From NCBI GenBank assembly GCA_903832475.1, contig CAILBQ010000555.1, forward strand, positions 1 to 7,614: a stretch of 7,614 nucleotides of DNA, in the 5' to 3' direction. The position numbers were made by a program, and so were the translations under genes. The notes under the pieces are model-generated. The model did no database searches. It was given only the letters and a program-made list of their open reading frames with translations, and was not told the origin of the DNA. The DNA is from an uncultured Acidobacteriota bacterium. Its GTDB lineage: Bacteria; Acidobacteriota; Terriglobia; Terriglobales; Acidobacteriaceae. Each line of letters starts with the position of its first letter. Position 1 is the stretch's first letter. This document shows, one piece after another, positions 5,793 through 7,614 of this stretch.

Positions 5793-7614
5793 GATACTCG
5801 TCGCCAATCGCGGCGCTATTGCTTGCAGAATTTTCCGCACACTCAAGAAGATGGGGATCGCCTCGGTCGCGGTGTATTCCGAGGCGGATGCAGACTCGCG
5901 TCATGTGCTGGATGCCGACGAAGCGTTTCGCATCGGTCCAGCACCGGCGTCTGAAAGTTATCTGTCGATTGCGAAGATACTTGAAGTTGCGCATCAATCC
6001 GGTGCCCAGGCAATCCATCCTGGGTACGGGTTTTTAAGCGAAAATCTTGAGTTTGCTCGCACCTGCGGAGAGCACGGCATAACTTTCATCGGCCCAGCCC
6101 CCAAGCAGATTGAAGCATTCGCCTTGAAGCATACAGCTCGAGAAATCGCCAGACAATGCGGAGTGCCGCTGTTATCCGGCACGGGCGTGCTGGTTGATTT
6201 GCAGGAGGCCTTTGCGGCAGCCACTGAGTTGCGGTATCCAGTCATGCTCAAAAGTTCCGCTGGAGGCGGAGGCATTGGAATGCGTGTTTGCCATACTCCT
6301 GAGCAGTTGGCAGATGCATTTGAATCCGTCGTACGTCTGAGTCAGAACAGCTTCGGCAATGGCAGTGTTTACCTGGAAAAATTCATCCAGAATGCGAAAC
6401 ATGTAGAGGTTCAGATATTCGGCGACGGCAAGGGAGACGTGATCGCCCTCGGCGCTCGAGACTGTTCAGCACAACGCCGTCATCAAAAGGTCTTAGAAGA
6501 AACTCCAGTTCCCCATCTTGAACCATCCATCCAGGATGCTCTTTTCGAGTCGTCGATCCTGCTGGGAAATGCGGTAAGTTACCGTTCGGCAGGAACGGTC
6601 GAATTTCTGCTCGACATTGATTCTGGAAATTTTTATTTCCTCGAAGTAAACACTCGACTGCAAGTAGAGCATGGAGTTACCGAACAGGTGACCGGACTGG
6701 ATCTGGTTGAGATGATGATCCAGGAAGCCGCAGGTGAGTTGCCGCCGCTTCATTCACTGCGTCGTAAACCAAGCGGGGTCTCTATCGAAGCTCGTATCTA
6801 TGCCGAAGATCCAGCCAAAAACTTCGCCCCATCGCCCGGAATGCTGTCGAGTGTTGTCTTTCCTCCGTCTGATCTGGCGCGTGTAGAGACGTGGGTAGAA
6901 TCGGGGACGGAAATCAGTCCCTATTACGATCCGATGATTGCCAAGATTATCGTTACCGGCGAGGATCGCAAGGATGCACTCTCGAAGTTAGACTGCGCTC
7001 TTGCCGCGACGGCGATCCATGGAACGGAAACCAACGTTCACTATCTTCGCGCCGTTGTAAGTTCCGATGCGTTTCGTAAAGGACAGTTGACTACCAGTTA
7101 CCTGGCTGGGTTCGCTCTAAGTCGCAGAGCTTTTGAAGTCATCGAAGGCGGGACGCAAACGACAGTACAGGACTATCCAGGCAGGCTCGGGTACTGGAAC
7201 GTCGGCGTTCCACCGTCAGGACCTATGGATGGACTGGCGTTTCGACTAGCGAATCGGCTTTTAGGGAACTTGGAGAATGCACCGGGCTTAGAGATGACGG
7301 GGATCGGAGCCAAGCTACTCTTCAACCACGATGCCCATGTGGCGATCGCAGGTGCGGATATGGGTGCGACGATCGACGGACATCCGGCTCCGCTGTGGCA
7401 AGCATTCGAGGTTCGGACTGGGCAAAGGATAAGCTTTTCAGCGGCGCGCTCAGAGGGAAACCGGACATACCTCGCGGTCCGTGGCGGACTCGACACCGCA
7501 ACGTATTTAGGCAGCGCGAGCACCTTCATGCTGGGCCGCTTCGGGGGGCATGCGGGAAGGGCGCTGCGCGCAGGTGATGTTATTCATTTCGGCGAAACGA
7601 CATCGACTTCCACC
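5782..7614 (+). CDS. Biotin-dependent urea/guanidine carboxylase, N-terminal half (runs off right edge)
   Basis: This enzyme uses ATP and bicarbonate to carboxylate biotin, then passes the carboxyl group to urea or, as context suggests here, to guanidine. The ATG at 5782 gives the standard opening FNKILVANRGAIACRI, and 611 codons are visible of an expected 1,150-1,250. Residues 1-447 are biotin carboxylase: ATP-grasp loop KSSAGGGGIGM (157-167), RDCSAQRRHQKVLEETP (226-242) with Lys236, metal ligands Glu274 and Glu288, LEVNTRLQVEH (287-297) with Asn290 and Arg292, and Arg338 in EARIYAEDP. All key residues are intact. From about 451 the KipA-type carboxyltransferase domain begins (VIEGGTQTTVQDYPGRLGYW, then GVPPSGPMD). 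The rest of that domain and the biotin carrier domain lie outside. Residues thought to separate urea from guanidine enzymes are in the missing part, so the substrate is inferred from the UAAP genes. Confidence 0.93.
   Translation, partial: MFNKILVANRGAIACRIFRTLKKMGIASVAVYSEADADSRHVLDADEAFRIGPAPASESYLSIAKILEVAHQSGAQAIHPGYGFLSENLEFARTCGEHGITFIGPAPKQIEAFALKHTAREIARQCGVPLLSGTGVLVDLQEAFAAATELRYPVMLKSSAGGGGIGMRVCHTPEQLADAFESVVRLSQNSFGNGSVYLEKFIQNAKHVEVQIFGDGKGDVIALGARDCSAQRRHQKVLEETPVPHLEPSIQDALFESSILLGNAVSYRSAGTVEFLLDIDSGNFYFLEVNTRLQVEHGVTEQVTGLDLVEMMIQEAAGELPPLHSLRRKPSGVSIEARIYAEDPAKNFAPSPGMLSSVVFPPSDLARVETWVESGTEISPYYDPMIAKIIVTGEDRKDALSKLDCALAATAIHGTETNVHYLRAVVSSDAFRKGQLTTSYLAGFALSRRAFEVIEGGTQTTVQDYPGRLGYWNVGVPPSGPMDGLAFRLANRLLGNLENAPGLEMTGIGAKLLFNHDAHVAIAGADMGATIDGHPAPLWQAFEVRTGQRISFSAARSEGNRTYLAVRGGLDTATYLGSASTFMLGRFGGHAGRALRAGDVIHFGETTSTST
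6396..6413 (+). repeat. 18-bp exact direct repeat, copy 2
   Basis: This matches 403-420 base for base. Here it is the sense strand of the carboxylase codons around KHVEVQ, a strongly conserved biotin carboxylase motif. No mobile-element structure surrounds either copy. Confidence 0.5.

Overview
The window most resembles a mid-to-high-GC, soil-type Gram-negative chromosome. An Acidobacteriota-like source is my best guess. It rests on the gene mix (a secreted GH35 beta-galactosidase, an ArsR-SulP pair and a carboxylase operon for small nitrogen compounds) and on general sequence style, not on a marker gene, so the taxonomy is tentative. No rRNA, tRNA, CRISPR array, insertion sequence or phage gene is visible.

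Layout. (1) 1-1309, minus strand: the N-terminal 436 residues of a secreted glycoside hydrolase family 35 beta-galactosidase, running off the left edge. (2) 1310-1401: a short divergent control region with two overlapping AT-rich palindromes. (3) 1402-3464, plus strand: a two-gene operon of an ArsR-type repressor and a SulP anion permease with a C-terminal STAS domain, joined by an ATGA stop/start overlap. (4) 3496-4008, minus strand: a HAD-superfamily phosphatase resembling the 5'(3')-deoxyribonucleotidase group, convergent with the SulP gene; both stop codons sit in a small inverted repeat. (5) 4009-4403: a gene-free stretch with several small inverted repeats, the last overlapping the ribosome binding site of the next gene. 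(6) 4404-7614, plus strand: a tight operon of two DUF1989 paralogues (urea carboxylase-associated proteins, UAAP1 and UAAP2) and the first 611 residues of a biotin-dependent urea/guanidine carboxylase, running off the right edge.

How the genes work together. The right-hand operon is the most informative. Proteins of the UAAP1/UAAP2 pair are now known in several bacteria as the two subunits of carboxyguanidine deiminase (CgdAB). The neighbouring 'urea carboxylase' then acts on guanidine: guanidine is carboxylated, carboxyguanidine is deiminated to allophanate, and allophanate hydrolase releases ammonia and CO2. The expected allophanate hydrolase is not in the window and may lie downstream. No known guanidine riboswitch was recognised by eye in the 395-base upstream region, which instead carries hairpin-forming elements. 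The ArsR-SulP operon looks self-regulated through the palindromes before arsR, which may also control the divergent beta-galactosidase gene.
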